Assembly (NCBI GenBank): GCA_040752005.1
Contig: JBFMFX010000008.1
Span: 62,001 to 126,000 of the forward strand
Reading direction: 5' to 3'
Length of the DNA stretch: 64,000 nucleotides
Source of the DNA: RBG-16-66-20 sp040752005
GTDB lineage: Bacteria; Pseudomonadota; Gammaproteobacteria; Burkholderiales; SG8-39
Part shown: positions 48,151 to 56,816 of the stretch, in pieces
How the letters are laid out: the number at the start of each line of letters is the position of its first letter
How positions within the stretch are numbered: the stretch's first letter is position 1
Translations under genes and position numbers: made by a program
The notes under the pieces: model-generated
The model's input: only the letters and a program-made list of their open reading frames with translations
Told to the model about the DNA's origin: nothing
The model's database searches: none

Positions 48151-48954
48151 GTGCCGGTAGACCACTACGAGAACTTTCCGGTGGCGTCGCTGCTGCTGCC
48201 GGCGCGGCTGCGCGCGCCGATCGAGGTCATCTATCGCTTCGCGCGCAGCGCCGACGACCTCGCCGACGAGGGCGACGACCCGCCGGCGCTGCGCCTGGAG
48301 AAGCTCGCCGAATACCAGGCAAAGCTCGTCATGATCCGCATGGGCGGCGAGCCCGACGATCCGCTGTTCGCGACGCTGGCGCGCGTCGCGCGCGAGCATG
48401 CGCTGCCGATACGCCTGTTCGAGGACCTGCTCGATGCGTTTGCGCAGGACGTGGTGAAGAACCGCTACGCCGATTTCGGCGAAGTCCTTGACTACTGCCG
48501 GCGCTCGGCGAACCCGGTCGGCCGGCTGCTGCTGCACCTTTTCAAACGCACGTCTGAAACGGAGCTGCGCCAGTCGGACGCGATCTGCACCAGCCTGCAG
48601 CTCGTCAACTTCTGGCAGGACATCGCGCTCGACTGGGCGAAGGGGCGCGTCTATCTGCCGCAGGACGAGATGCGCCGCCACGGCGTCGCCGAATCGCATC
48701 TTGCGCAAGCGCGCTGCGACGCCGCCTGGCGGGCACTGCTCGCCTCGCTGTGCGAGCGCACGCGCGCGCTCATGATGCAGGGCGCGCCGCTCGCGCGCGC
48801 GCTGCAGGGCCGGGTGCGCTGGGAGATCGCGCTCACCGTGCAGGGCGGGCTGCGGGTCCTGGAGAAAATCGCCGCCGCCGGCTACGACGTGTTCCGCCGC
48901 CGGCCGACGCTCGCCTGGGCCGACTGGCCGCTGCTTGCCTGGAGAGCGCTGTGA
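48151..48954 (+). CDS. hpnC: squalene synthase HpnC (hydroxysqualene synthase)
   Basis: 267 residues of the squalene/phytoene synthase fold: DHYENFPVASLLLP is the HpnC opening, with the two aspartate-rich sites in RFARSADDLADEGDD and NFWQDIALDW. With HpnD and HpnE it makes squalene from farnesyl diphosphate; HpnC turns presqualene diphosphate into hydroxysqualene. The start is taken as GTG 48151 because it gives the family N-terminus; TTG 48133 is possible. Neither has a good ribosome site. Squalene-hopene cyclase is not in this window. Confidence 0.92.
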   Translation: MPVDHYENFPVASLLLPARLRAPIEVIYRFARSADDLADEGDDPPALRLEKLAEYQAKLVMIRMGGEPDDPLFATLARVAREHALPIRLFEDLLDAFAQDVVKNRYADFGEVLDYCRRSANPVGRLLLHLFKRTSETELRQSDAICTSLQLVNFWQDIALDWAKGRVYLPQDEMRRHGVAESHLAQARCDAAWRALLASLCERTRALMMQGAPLARALQGRVRWEIALTVQGGLRVLEKIAAAGYDVFRRRPTLAWADWPLLAWRAL

Positions 48955-48973
48955 CGCCTGCACCGCAAAAACA

Positions 48974-49018
48974 GGGTCAGACCACGTTTTTTTCGCTGCC
49001 GAAAACGTGGTCTGACCC
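48974..49018. repeat. long perfect inverted repeat between hpnC and hpnD
   Basis: The 17-bp arm GGGTCAGACCACGTTTT (48974-48990) is exactly mirrored at 49002-49018, with an 11-nt loop. The arm shares its first ten bases with the palindrome at the end of rnhA. A second small hairpin, CCCCGA/TCGGGG (49016-49030), follows immediately and overlaps the ribosome-binding region of hpnD. A REP-like dispersed element; it may affect hpnD translation or mRNA stability. Confidence 0.8.
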
Positions 49019-49035
49019 CGATTTTCGGGGGGACG

Positions 49036-49869
49036 GTGAGCCCTGACGAGTACTGCCGCGAGAAAGCGGCGGCGAGCGGTTCGAGCTTTTACTACTCGTT
49101 CATGTTCCTGCCGCCGGAGCGCCGGCGCGCGATCACGGCGCTATACGCGTTCTGCCGCGAGGTGGACGATGTCGTGGACGAGGCGACCGATCTCGCCCTC
49201 GCGCGCACGCGCCTGGCCTGGTGGCGCGGCGAGATCGAGAACCTGTTCGCCGGCCGGCCGCAGCATCCGGTGACGCGCGCGCTGGCGTCCGCGCTCGGCC
49301 CCTTCGGCATCCGCGCCGAGCGCCTGAACGAGGTGATCACCGGCATGGAAATGGACCTCACGCAGACCCGCTATCCCGACTTCGCGGCGCTGGAGCGCTA
49401 TTGCTACCACGTCGCCGGCGCGGTCGGCATGCTCGCGGCCGGAATCTTCGGCTACACGAATCCGCAGACACTCGAGTACGCCCGGCGCCTGGGCACCGCG
49501 TTCCAGCTCACCAACATCATCCGCGACGTCGGCGACGACGCGCGGCGCAACCGCATCTACCTGCCGATGGACGAGCTGCGCGCCTTCGGCGTCACCGCCG
49601 CCGACATCCTCGGCGCGCGCGGGGGCACGGCGTTCGAGCGCCTGATGGAGTTCCAGTACCGCCGCGCTATCCAGTACTACGACGAAGCGCTTGCCGCCCT
49701 GCCGCCAGAGGACCGGCGCGCGCAGCTTCCCGGCCTCATCATGGCGCGGATCTACCGCGCGCTGCTGGAGGAAATCGAGCGCGACGGCTTCCGCGTGCTC
49801 ACGCACCGCACCTCGCTCACGCCGTTGCGCAAGTTCTGGCTTGCCTGCGCCACCTGGGCGCGGGCCTAG
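49036..49869 (+). CDS. hpnD: presqualene diphosphate synthase HpnD
   Basis: 277 residues. It opens SPDEYCREKAAASGSSFYYS, the HpnD signature, with aspartate-rich sites FCREVDDVVDEATD and NIIRDVGDDARRN. It condenses two farnesyl diphosphates to presqualene diphosphate. GTG start at 49036 preceded by a G-run at the foot of a hairpin. Followed by hpnE 7 bp after the stop. Confidence 0.94.
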   Translation: MSPDEYCREKAAASGSSFYYSFMFLPPERRRAITALYAFCREVDDVVDEATDLALARTRLAWWRGEIENLFAGRPQHPVTRALASALGPFGIRAERLNEVITGMEMDLTQTRYPDFAALERYCYHVAGAVGMLAAGIFGYTNPQTLEYARRLGTAFQLTNIIRDVGDDARRNRIYLPMDELRAFGVTAADILGARGGTAFERLMEFQYRRAIQYYDEALAALPPEDRRAQLPGLIMARIYRALLEEIERDGFRVLTHRTSLTPLRKFWLACATWARA

Positions 49870-49876
49870 CGCGGCG

Positions 49877-51115
49877 ATGCCGCGCGTCGCCGTCGTCGGG
49901 GCCGGCTACGCCGGCTGCGCCGCGGCGGTGACGCTCGCCGCGCGCGGCGCGCGGGTCACCCTGTTCGAGGCGGGCGCGGTCCCCGGCGGGCGCGCGCGGC
50001 GCGTGCGGGTGCGCGAGGCGGAGCTGGACAACGGCCAGCACATCCTCGTCGGCGCCTACACCGGGCTCGCGCGCCTGATGCGCCTGGTCGGCGTGCCCGA
50101 CGGCGCGCTGCTGCGCATGCCGCTGGAGCTGCGTTACGCCGACGGCTTCGCGCTGCGCGCGCTGTGGCTGCCGGCGCCGCTGGGACTGGCCGGCGGCCTG
50201 CTCGCCGCGCGCGGTCTGCCGCTGCGCGAGGCGATGGGGGCGATCCGCTTTCTCTGGCGCATGGGCCGCAAGGGGTACCGGATCGAGCGCGACCAGACCG
50301 TCGCCGCGCTTCTCGCCGAGCACCGCCAGGATGGGCGCGCCGGCCACTATCTGTGGCGGCCGCTGTGCGTATCGGCGCTCAACACCCCTCCCGAGCGCGC
50401 CTCGGCGCGGATCTTTCTCGCGGTGCTGCGCGACACGCTCGCCGGCGATGCCGGCGCAGCCGACCTGCTGCTGCCGCGCGTGGATCTCTCGCGCCTGTTC
50501 CCGGAGCCCGCCTGTGCGTTCGTGCGCGCGCATGGCGGAGAGGTGCGCCTGGGCGAGACGGTGCGCGACCTCGCGGCGCTGCGCGCGACTCACGATGCGG
50601 TCATCGTCGCCGTCGGTCCGCACCAGCTCAAGGCGCTCGCGCCCGGGCTCGCGCCGGAGTACGAATACCAGCCGATCTACACCTGCTATCTCCAGTACCC
50701 GCAGACGGCGAAGCTGCCGCTGCCGATGCTCGGTCTGGCGGGCGGACTGGTGCAGTGGGCTTTCGACCGCGGCGCGCTCGGCGGCGAGCGCGGGCGCATC
50801 GCTTGCGTGATCAGCGCGCAGGGCGATCACCAGCAGATGACCCACGAGGCGCTCGCGCAGACCTGTCACGCGGAGCTTGCCGCGGCGCTGGGCGCGCTTC
50901 CCGCCCCGCGCTGGTGGCGCGTGATCGCCGAGAAACGGGCGACGGTCGCGTGCACGCCCGACCTCCCCCGACCGGCGGCGCGCACCGCCATCCCGGGCGT
51001 GTTCCTCGCCGGCGACTACACCGAGGCCGAATATCCGCCGACGCTGGAGGCCGCGGTGCGCAGCGGCGTGCGGGCAGCCGAGCTGGCGCTCGAGGAGCGC
51101 CGCGCGCCGGGCTGA
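49877..51115 (+). CDS. hpnE: squalene-associated FAD-dependent desaturase HpnE
   Basis: 412 residues. N-terminal FAD-binding VAVVGAGYAGCAAAVTLAAR followed by the GGRARRV motif, and a C-terminal FAD motif IPGVFLAGDYTEAEYPPTLE. It reduces hydroxysqualene to squalene. ATG 49877 (MPRVAVVG) is chosen because it starts the nucleotide-binding fold; the frame is open further upstream inside hpnD. It converges on radA with a 6-bp gap. Confidence 0.93.
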   Translation: MPRVAVVGAGYAGCAAAVTLAARGARVTLFEAGAVPGGRARRVRVREAELDNGQHILVGAYTGLARLMRLVGVPDGALLRMPLELRYADGFALRALWLPAPLGLAGGLLAARGLPLREAMGAIRFLWRMGRKGYRIERDQTVAALLAEHRQDGRAGHYLWRPLCVSALNTPPERASARIFLAVLRDTLAGDAGAADLLLPRVDLSRLFPEPACAFVRAHGGEVRLGETVRDLAALRATHDAVIVAVGPHQLKALAPGLAPEYEYQPIYTCYLQYPQTAKLPLPMLGLAGGLVQWAFDRGALGGERGRIACVISAQGDHQQMTHEALAQTCHAELAAALGALPAPRWWRVIAEKRATVACTPDLPRPAARTAIPGVFLAGDYTEAEYPPTLEAAVRSGVRAAELALEERRAPG

Positions 51116-51121
51116 CCCGGC

Positions 51122-52474
51122 TCAGAGCTCGCGCAGCAGCCGCACGGCTTCCTCGATCCGCTCGACGGCGAGCACCTCCAGGCCGGCGATCTTCGCCTTC
51201 GGCCGGTTGGCGCGCGGCACGAGCGCGCGCTCGAAGCCGAGCTTCGCCGCCTCGCGCAGCCGCTCCTGACCGCGCGGCGCCGGCCGGACCTCGCCGGCGA
51301 GCCCCACCTCGCCGAAGGCGAGCACCTTCGGCGGAATCGGCCGGTCGGTGAGCGAGGACACCACCGCGAGCACGACCGCCAGGTCGGCCGCGGGCTCGGC
51401 GATGCGCACGCCGCCGACCGCGTTCACGAACACGTCCTGTTCCGACGTCGCGATTCCCGCGTGCCGGTGCAGCACCGCGAGCAGCATCGCGAGGCGGTTC
51501 GCCTCCAGCCCGACCGAGAGCCGCCGTGCGTTCGGCGTGTGCGCCGGGTCCACCAGCGCCTGGACCTCGACCAGCAGCGGCCGCGTGCCCTCGACGGTGG
51601 CGAGCACGCAGGAGCCGGCGACGCCCCGGTCGCGGCCGGCGAGGAACAGTGCCGAAGGGTTCGCGACCCCGCGCAGGCCCTTCTCGGTCATCGCGAACAC
51701 GCCGATCTCGTTGACCGCGCCGAAGCGGTTTTTCACCGCGCGCACCACGCGGAACGCCGAATGCGCTTCGCCCTCGAAATAGAGCACCGTGTCCACCAGG
51801 TGCTCCAGCACCCTCGGGCCGGCGATCGCGCCCTCCTTGGTGACATGGCCGATGATGAACACCGCCGCTCCCGAGCGCTTCGCCTGGCGAACGAGGTGCG
51901 CGGCGCACTCGCGCACCTGCGCGACCGATCCCGGCGCCGAGGCGAGCGCCTCGGTCCATAGCGTCTGGATGGAGTCCACCACCGCCACCTCCGGGCGCTC
52001 GGCCTCCATCGCGGCGAGGATGCGCTCGAGCTGCGTCTCGGCGATCAGGCGCACCGCGCGCGCATCGAGCGCGAGGCGCCGCGCGCGCAGCGCGACCTGC
52101 TCGGCGGACTCCTCCCCGGAGACGTACAGCGTGCGGTGCGCCGCCCCCATCGCGGCGAGCGCCTGCAACAGCAGCGTGGACTTGCCGATCCCGGGATCGC
52201 CGCCGATGAGGGCCGCCTGTCCGGCGACCAGGCCGCCGCCCAGGGCGCGGTCGAGCTCGCCAACGCCGGTCGGCAGCCGCTCGCGCTCGCGCGCCTCGAT
52301 CGCATCGAGCGCAAGCGCGCGCGGTGCGGCGTGCGCCGTGCGCCGCGCCCCCGGCCGCTCGGCAAGCGTCTCGACCAGCGTGCCCGCCGCCCCGCACGAA
52401 GGGCAGGCGCCGAACCATTGCAGCGCGCTCGCGCCGCACTCGCTGCACACGTAGGCGGTCTTTGCGCGCGCCAT
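51122..52474 (-). CDS. radA: DNA repair protein RadA (branch-migration ATPase)
   Basis: 450 residues. N-terminal C4 zinc finger (YVCSECGASALQWFGACPSC), RecA-like core with Walker A GGDPGIGKSTLLL, the RadA-specific KNRFG motif (VKNRFGAVNEIGVF), and a C-terminal Lon-protease-like domain lacking protease residues. It processes recombination intermediates. Its ATG shares one base with the alr stop (TGATG), giving an alr-radA operon. Confidence 0.95.
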   Translation of the reverse strand: MARAKTAYVCSECGASALQWFGACPSCGAAGTLVETLAERPGARRTAHAAPRALALDAIEARERERLPTGVGELDRALGGGLVAGQAALIGGDPGIGKSTLLLQALAAMGAAHRTLYVSGEESAEQVALRARRLALDARAVRLIAETQLERILAAMEAERPEVAVVDSIQTLWTEALASAPGSVAQVRECAAHLVRQAKRSGAAVFIIGHVTKEGAIAGPRVLEHLVDTVLYFEGEAHSAFRVVRAVKNRFGAVNEIGVFAMTEKGLRGVANPSALFLAGRDRGVAGSCVLATVEGTRPLLVEVQALVDPAHTPNARRLSVGLEANRLAMLLAVLHRHAGIATSEQDVFVNAVGGVRIAEPAADLAVVLAVVSSLTDRPIPPKVLAFGEVGLAGEVRPAPRGQERLREAAKLGFERALVPRANRPKAKIAGLEVLAVERIEEAVRLLREL

Positions 52475-53547
52475 CAGGGCGCCTCGACCACCGGCACGCG
52501 CGGGGCGAGCGCGCACAGCAGCTCGTAGTTCACCGTGCCGGCCGCGACCGCCACTTCCTCCACCGGTAGCCCCTCGCCCCAGAGCACCACCGGCGCGCCG
52601 TGACCGGCTTCCGGGATGTCGGTCAGGTCGCAGCAGATCATATCCATCGCCACCCGGCCGACGATCTGCGTGCGCTTGCCGGCGACGAGCACCGGGGTCC
52701 CGGTCGGCGCGTGGCGCGGATAGCCGTCGGCGTAGCCGCAGGCGATGACTCCGACGCGCATCGGCCGCGGCGCCTCGTAGGTAAAGCCGTAGCCCACCCG
52801 CTCGCCGGGCTCCAGGTTCTGGACCGCGATGATTTCCGAGGCGAGCGTCATCGCGGGCTTGAGGCCGATTTCGGCGGCGGTGCGGAATGCGAACGGCGTG
52901 CCGCCGTAGAGCATGATCCCGGGGCGCACCCAGTCGGCGCGCGTCAGCTCGGGAAATCGCAGCAGCGCCGCCGAGTTGGCGAGCGAGCGCGGCGCGTTGA
53001 TGCCGTGCACCAGCACCTCGAACCACTCGAGCTGCGGCTCGACGCCGCTTTCACCTTCGGCGTCGGCGAAATGCGTCATCAGCGTGATCGCGCCGACCTG
53101 CGGCATGCCCTTGAGCGCGGCCCACGCCGCGGCGACGCCCTCGTTGGCAAAGCCGAGCCGGTTCATGCCGCTGTTGACCTTGAGATACACCTCCATCGTT
53201 CCGGCAAACGGCGTCTTCGCCAGCATCGCGATCTGCTCGGCGCAGTGCACCACCGGGGTCAGGCGGTAGCGGGCGAAGAGCGCGATGTCCTGCGGCGAGA
53301 AGAAGCCCTCGAGCATCAGCAGCGGCCGCGTCTCGCCCGCCGCGCGCAGCCGTAGCGCGTCGGCGAGGTCGAGGAGCGCCAGGCCGTCGGCGGCGGCGAA
53401 AGCCTTCGCCGCGCGCAGCAGGCCGTGGCCGTAGGCGTTCGCCTTCACCACCGCCCAGGTCCTGGCCGGCGCGGCGTGCTTCATGGCGAGCGCCAGATTG
53501 TGCGCGAGCGCCGAGGCGCTGATCGCGGCGCGGATCGGGCGCGGCAT
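52474..53547 (-). CDS. alr: alanine racemase
   Basis: 357 residues. PLP-binding lysine in WAVVKANAYGHGLL, the second catalytic tyrosine in RVGYGFTYEA, and the family segments MTHFADAEGE and GRVAMDMICCDL. It makes D-alanine for peptidoglycan. The ATG at 53547 has no close ribosome site; a short leader ORF and a TATAAT box lie upstream. Confidence 0.95.
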   Translation of the reverse strand: MPRPIRAAISASALAHNLALAMKHAAPARTWAVVKANAYGHGLLRAAKAFAAADGLALLDLADALRLRAAGETRPLLMLEGFFSPQDIALFARYRLTPVVHCAEQIAMLAKTPFAGTMEVYLKVNSGMNRLGFANEGVAAAWAALKGMPQVGAITLMTHFADAEGESGVEPQLEWFEVLVHGINAPRSLANSAALLRFPELTRADWVRPGIMLYGGTPFAFRTAAEIGLKPAMTLASEIIAVQNLEPGERVGYGFTYEAPRPMRVGVIACGYADGYPRHAPTGTPVLVAGKRTQIVGRVAMDMICCDLTDIPEAGHGAPVVLWGEGLPVEEVAVAAGTVNYELLCALAPRVPVVEAP

Positions 53548-53556
53548 CAGCTCGCG

Positions 53557-53597
53557 TCAGCGGCGCGGCAGCAGGTGCACGTGCATGAGCCATTATA
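53557..53597 (-). promoter_or_regulatory. alr promoter with 9-codon leader ORF
   Basis: TATAAT at 53592-53597 on the minus strand is followed after 5 nt by an ATG (53586) opening a 9-codon frame, MHVHLLPRR, that stops at 53557, 9 bp before the alr start. Whether the mini-ORF is translated is unknown; it may simply be chance. Confidence 0.35.
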
Positions 53598-53631
53598 TTT
53601 CCGGGCTGCGGCGCGCGCGCCGCGGCCATGC

Positions 53632-53637
53632 TATAAA
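53632..53637 (+). promoter_or_regulatory. candidate -10 box of the lplT-like gene
   Basis: TATAAA about 35 nt before the TTG start at 53673, leaving room for a short leader containing a GGGAG ribosome site. Confidence 0.35.
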
Positions 53638-53672
53638 GCCGGGCCTTCACGCAGGCGCCCTCGGGAGCGGGA

Positions 53673-54941
53673 TTGGGACGCGGGTTCTACATCATCATGG
53701 CGGCGCAGTTCTTCTCGTCGCTCGCCGACAATGCGCTGCTGGTCGCGGCGATTGCGCTTCTCATGGAGGCGAGCGCGCCGTCGTGGCTCACGCCGTACCT
53801 CAAGTTCTTCTTCGTGGTGTCCTACGTGCTGCTCGCGCCCTATGTCGGCGCGTTCGCCGATCGCCTGCCCAAGGGCATCGTGATGTTCGTCTCCAATTCG
53901 ATCAAGATCGCCGGCTGCGCCCTGATGCTGTTCGAGGTCAACCCGCTCGCCGCGTACGCGCTGGTCGGACTCGGGGCCGCCGCCTACTCGCCGGCCAAGT
54001 ACGGCATCGTCACCGAGTACCTGCCCCACTCCAAGCTGGTCGCCGCCAACGGCTGGATCGAGGGCCTGACAGTGGCCTCGATCATCCTCGGGGTGGTGCT
54101 GGGCGGCGCGCTGGTGGACCAGAAGGTGTCGCCGGCGCTCCTCGCGCATGCGCCGCCGGGTATCGCCACGCCCGCGGAGGCGGCGATTTTCTGCATCATG
54201 TTCGTGTACGCGCTCGCCGCGCTGATCAACCTGTACGTGCCGCGCACCGGCGTGCCGCTCAAGCCGCTGCCGGTGCACCCGCTCGACACCCTGCGCGATT
54301 TTGCGCGCTGCGTCGCGCGCCTGTGGCAGGACAAGCTCGGCCAGATCTCGCTCGCCGTGACGACGCTGTTCTGGGGGGCCGGCGCCACGTTGCAGTTCAT
54401 CGTCATAGACTGGTCGCGCGCGGCGCTGGATTTCAACCTGTCGCAGGCGTCTTACCTGCAGGGCGTGTGCGCCATCGGCATCGCCGCCGGCGCGATCGCC
54501 GCGTCCGTGCTGGTGCAGCTCGACCGCGCGGTGCGCGTCATCCCGCTCGGCATCGCCATGGGCCTGGCCGTGATCCTGATGAACGCCGCGACGGGCGTGT
54601 GGATCGCGGTGCCGCTGATCGTGCTCATCGGCCTGCTGGCCGGCTTTTTCGTCGTGCCGATGAACGCGCTGCTGCAGCACCGGGGGCATCACCTGGTCGG
54701 TGCCGGGCGCTCGATCGCGGTGCAGAACTTCAACGAGAACCTCTCGATCCTGGTCATGATCGGGGTGTACTCGCTGCTGCTGAGAATCGGGCTCTCGATC
54801 TACACGGTGATCGCGCTGTTCGGTCTGTTCGTCGCCGGAACGATGGTCGCGGTGCTGTGGTGGTACCGGCACACCCGGCGCAGCCATCGGGAGGAAGTGG
54901 AGCGGCTGCTCGCCTTCGCCCGCGCCGAGAGCCCCCACTAG
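53673..54941 (+). CDS. lplT: lysophospholipid transporter LplT-like (MFS)
   Basis: 422 residues, about 12 membrane spans. It opens GRGFYIIMAAQFFSSLADNALL, the LplT signature, and ends in a short basic cytoplasmic tail. LplT flips lysophospholipids inward for re-acylation. The TTG start at 53673, supported by GGGAG upstream, gives the family N-terminus. The last 4 bp overlap the end of the convergent uracil-DNA glycosylase gene. Confidence 0.88.
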   Translation: MGRGFYIIMAAQFFSSLADNALLVAAIALLMEASAPSWLTPYLKFFFVVSYVLLAPYVGAFADRLPKGIVMFVSNSIKIAGCALMLFEVNPLAAYALVGLGAAAYSPAKYGIVTEYLPHSKLVAANGWIEGLTVASIILGVVLGGALVDQKVSPALLAHAPPGIATPAEAAIFCIMFVYALAALINLYVPRTGVPLKPLPVHPLDTLRDFARCVARLWQDKLGQISLAVTTLFWGAGATLQFIVIDWSRAALDFNLSQASYLQGVCAIGIAAGAIAASVLVQLDRAVRVIPLGIAMGLAVILMNAATGVWIAVPLIVLIGLLAGFFVVPMNALLQHRGHHLVGAGRSIAVQNFNENLSILVMIGVYSLLLRIGLSIYTVIALFGLFVAGTMVAVLWWYRHTRRSHREEVERLLAFARAESPH

Positions 54942-55678
54942 CGGCCGGTCGCCGACGCCATCGTCCGCTTCGCGAAGACGAGGTCCGCCCAGGCCTTCGC
55001 CTTGTCCGGCAGGTTGCGCAGCAGGTAGGCGGGGTGGTAGGTGACGATGAGCGGCACGCCGGCGTAACGGAACAGCCGCCCGCGCAGGCTCGCGATGCTC
55101 GCGTCGGTCCCGAGCAGCGTCTGCACGGCGAAGCGCCCCATCGCGACGATGAGCTTCGGCCGGATGAGCGCCACCTGCCGCAGCAGGTACGGCGAACATG
55201 CCGCCACTTCCTCCGGCGCCGGGTTCCGGTTGCCGGGGGGCCGGCACTTGACCACGTTCGCGATATAAACGTCGTCGCCGCGCTTCAAGCCGATCGCCGC
55301 CAGCATGTTGTCCAGGAGCTTGCCGGCCTGGCCGACGAACGGCTCGCCGAGGCGGTCTTCCTCGGCGCCCGGCGCCTCTCCGACGAGCAGCCAGCGCGCG
55401 TTCTCGTCGCCCACCCCGAAGACGGTCTGCGTGCAGCCGGCGCGCAGGCCGCAGTCGGTGCAGTCCTTCACCTTCGCCTTGAGTTCCTCCCAGCCCATGC
55501 GCGCGATCCGCTCGGCGCGGCTCGGCGCCGCGACCGCCCCTGCCTGCGCCGCCGGCGCGTCGGCCACCGGCGGCGCCGCCATGGCGCGCGACTCCCGCGC
55601 GCTCGCCCGGGCGCGCTCGCGCAGCACCCACACCGGGGCAAGGCCCATCTCCTTGAGGATCTCGCTCCTGCGGCTCAC
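54938..55678 (-). CDS. uracil-DNA glycosylase, family 4 (Fe-S type)
   Basis: 246 residues. Iron-sulfur cysteines in DCTDCGLRAGC and later Cys in EEVAACSPYL; active-site motif GEAPGAEEDRLGEPFVGQAG and the C-terminal VTYHPAYLLRN. It removes uracil from DNA. An N-terminal low-complexity Ala/Arg linker of ~50 residues precedes the domain. Its ATG overlaps the rimI stop as ATGA. Confidence 0.92.
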   Translation of the reverse strand: MSRRSEILKEMGLAPVWVLRERARASARESRAMAAPPVADAPAAQAGAVAAPSRAERIARMGWEELKAKVKDCTDCGLRAGCTQTVFGVGDENARWLLVGEAPGAEEDRLGEPFVGQAGKLLDNMLAAIGLKRGDDVYIANVVKCRPPGNRNPAPEEVAACSPYLLRQVALIRPKLIVAMGRFAVQTLLGTDASIASLRGRLFRYAGVPLIVTYHPAYLLRNLPDKAKAWADLVFAKRTMASATGR

Positions 55679-56136
55679 AGGGCGATCGCCATCACGAGCG
55701 CGTCCTCGCGCCCTTCGTGCGCCGGGTAGTAGCCGCGCCGCAGCCCGATCTGGCGAAAGCCCAGCCTAAGATAGAGCCGTCGCGCCGCGAGGTTGCTCGG
55801 ACGCACCTCCAGCAGCAGGCGCTCGGCGCCCTCGGCGCGCGCGATGCGCATCGCCTCACCGAGCAGCACCGCCCCGAGCCCCTGCCGCTGCCAGCGCGCC
55901 GCGATCGAGAGATTGAGCAGATGCGCCTCGCCGGCGCCCGAGGCGAGCACGAAATAGCCGACCAGCTCCGCCCCGCGCCGCCACGTCCAGCAGTGGTGGC
56001 CGGCGCGCAGCGAGTCGGCGAAGTTGCCGGGCGTCCACGGGTGCGAATAGATCGCGGCCTCGACGGCGAGCACCTCCGGCAGGTCCGCCTCGGTCATGCG
56101 CTCAAGGCGCAGCTCGTCATTCGGGACCGCGCTCAT
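55675..56136 (-). CDS. rimI: ribosomal-protein-alanine N-acetyltransferase RimI
   Basis: 153 residues, GNAT fold: IYSHPWTPGNFADSLRAGHH near the N-terminus, the acetyl-CoA loop RWQRQGLGAVLL and EVRPSNLAARRLYLRLGF. It acetylates the N-terminus of ribosomal protein S18. Overlaps tsaB (ATGA) and the glycosylase gene, forming tsaB-rimI-udg, a common arrangement in this group. Confidence 0.92.
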   Translation of the reverse strand: MSAVPNDELRLERMTEADLPEVLAVEAAIYSHPWTPGNFADSLRAGHHCWTWRRGAELVGYFVLASGAGEAHLLNLSIAARWQRQGLGAVLLGEAMRIARAEGAERLLLEVRPSNLAARRLYLRLGFRQIGLRRGYYPAHEGREDALVMAIAL

Positions 56137-56792
56137 CGCCGTTCCAGTTCGGCCCGCGTCCAGGCGACCTTGTCGCGCACGTAGTTGGGCTGCGCCTGCG
56201 CGGCGTCCACGCCTTCGCCCGCTGCAAGGCGCGGCGCCGCCAGACGCGCCACCGCCGCCGCCGTCGGGTGGACCTCGGGAAACACGCGCGCCAGCCCCAT
56301 CGGGCCGTGCACGGCGAAGCCGCCGCCGCAGCCGATCCAGTCATCGCCCTGAGGCAGCTCCAGCGCCTGCGGTCTTGCGCAGCGCGCCGCGATCCGCTCG
56401 CGCCAGCGCTCGCCCGCGCGCTCGAACGCCGCGCAATACACCTCGCGCATGCGCGCGTCCAGACACGCCACCACGCGCGGCGCGCCGGATTCCTCGGCGA
56501 TCGCCTCCAGCGTCGAGACGCCGAGCACCGGCAGGTCGCGCGCCAGCGCGATGCCCTGCGCAAGGCCGCAGGCGATGCGCAGCCCGGTGAACGCGCCGGG
56601 CCCGGCGCCGAAGGCGACCGCGTCCAGATCCTCTACCGTCACCCCTGCCGCGCGCATCAGGCGCTCGAACATCGGCAGCGCGAGCTCGGCGTGCTCGTTC
56701 GGCGCGCGGCGCTCCAGCGACCGGATCTCGCCGTCCAGCCACAGCGCCACCGAGCACCACTCGGTCGCCGTCTCGAAGGCCGCGAAGACCAT
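56133..56792 (-). CDS. tsaB: tRNA threonylcarbamoyladenosine protein TsaB (YeaZ)
   Basis: 219 residues. The opening FAAFETATEWCSVALWLDG and the middle GAGPGAFTGLRIACGLAQGI are the TsaB hallmarks; an inactive ASKHA-fold partner of TsaD needed for t6A37 in tRNA. ATG 56792 lies 6 nt after a minus-strand TAAAAT box and 24 bp from the start of the divergent dehydrogenase gene. Confidence 0.93.
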   Translation of the reverse strand: MVFAAFETATEWCSVALWLDGEIRSLERRAPNEHAELALPMFERLMRAAGVTVEDLDAVAFGAGPGAFTGLRIACGLAQGIALARDLPVLGVSTLEAIAEESGAPRVVACLDARMREVYCAAFERAGERWRERIAARCARPQALELPQGDDWIGCGGGFAVHGPMGLARVFPEVHPTAAAVARLAAPRLAAGEGVDAAQAQPNYVRDKVAWTRAELERR

Positions 56793-56798
56793 CGCTGC

Positions 56799-56810
56799 AT
56801 TTTATATACT
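56799..56810. promoter_or_regulatory. bidirectional -10 shared by tsaB and the dehydrogenase gene at 56817
   Basis: Forward TATACT at 56805-56810 is 6 nt before ATG 56817; reverse TAAAAT (56799-56804) is 6 nt before the tsaB ATG at 56792. The total gap between the start codons is 24 bp, so both transcripts would be leaderless and the -35 regions lie in the opposing genes. Confidence 0.65.
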
Positions 56811-56816
56811 CGGCGC

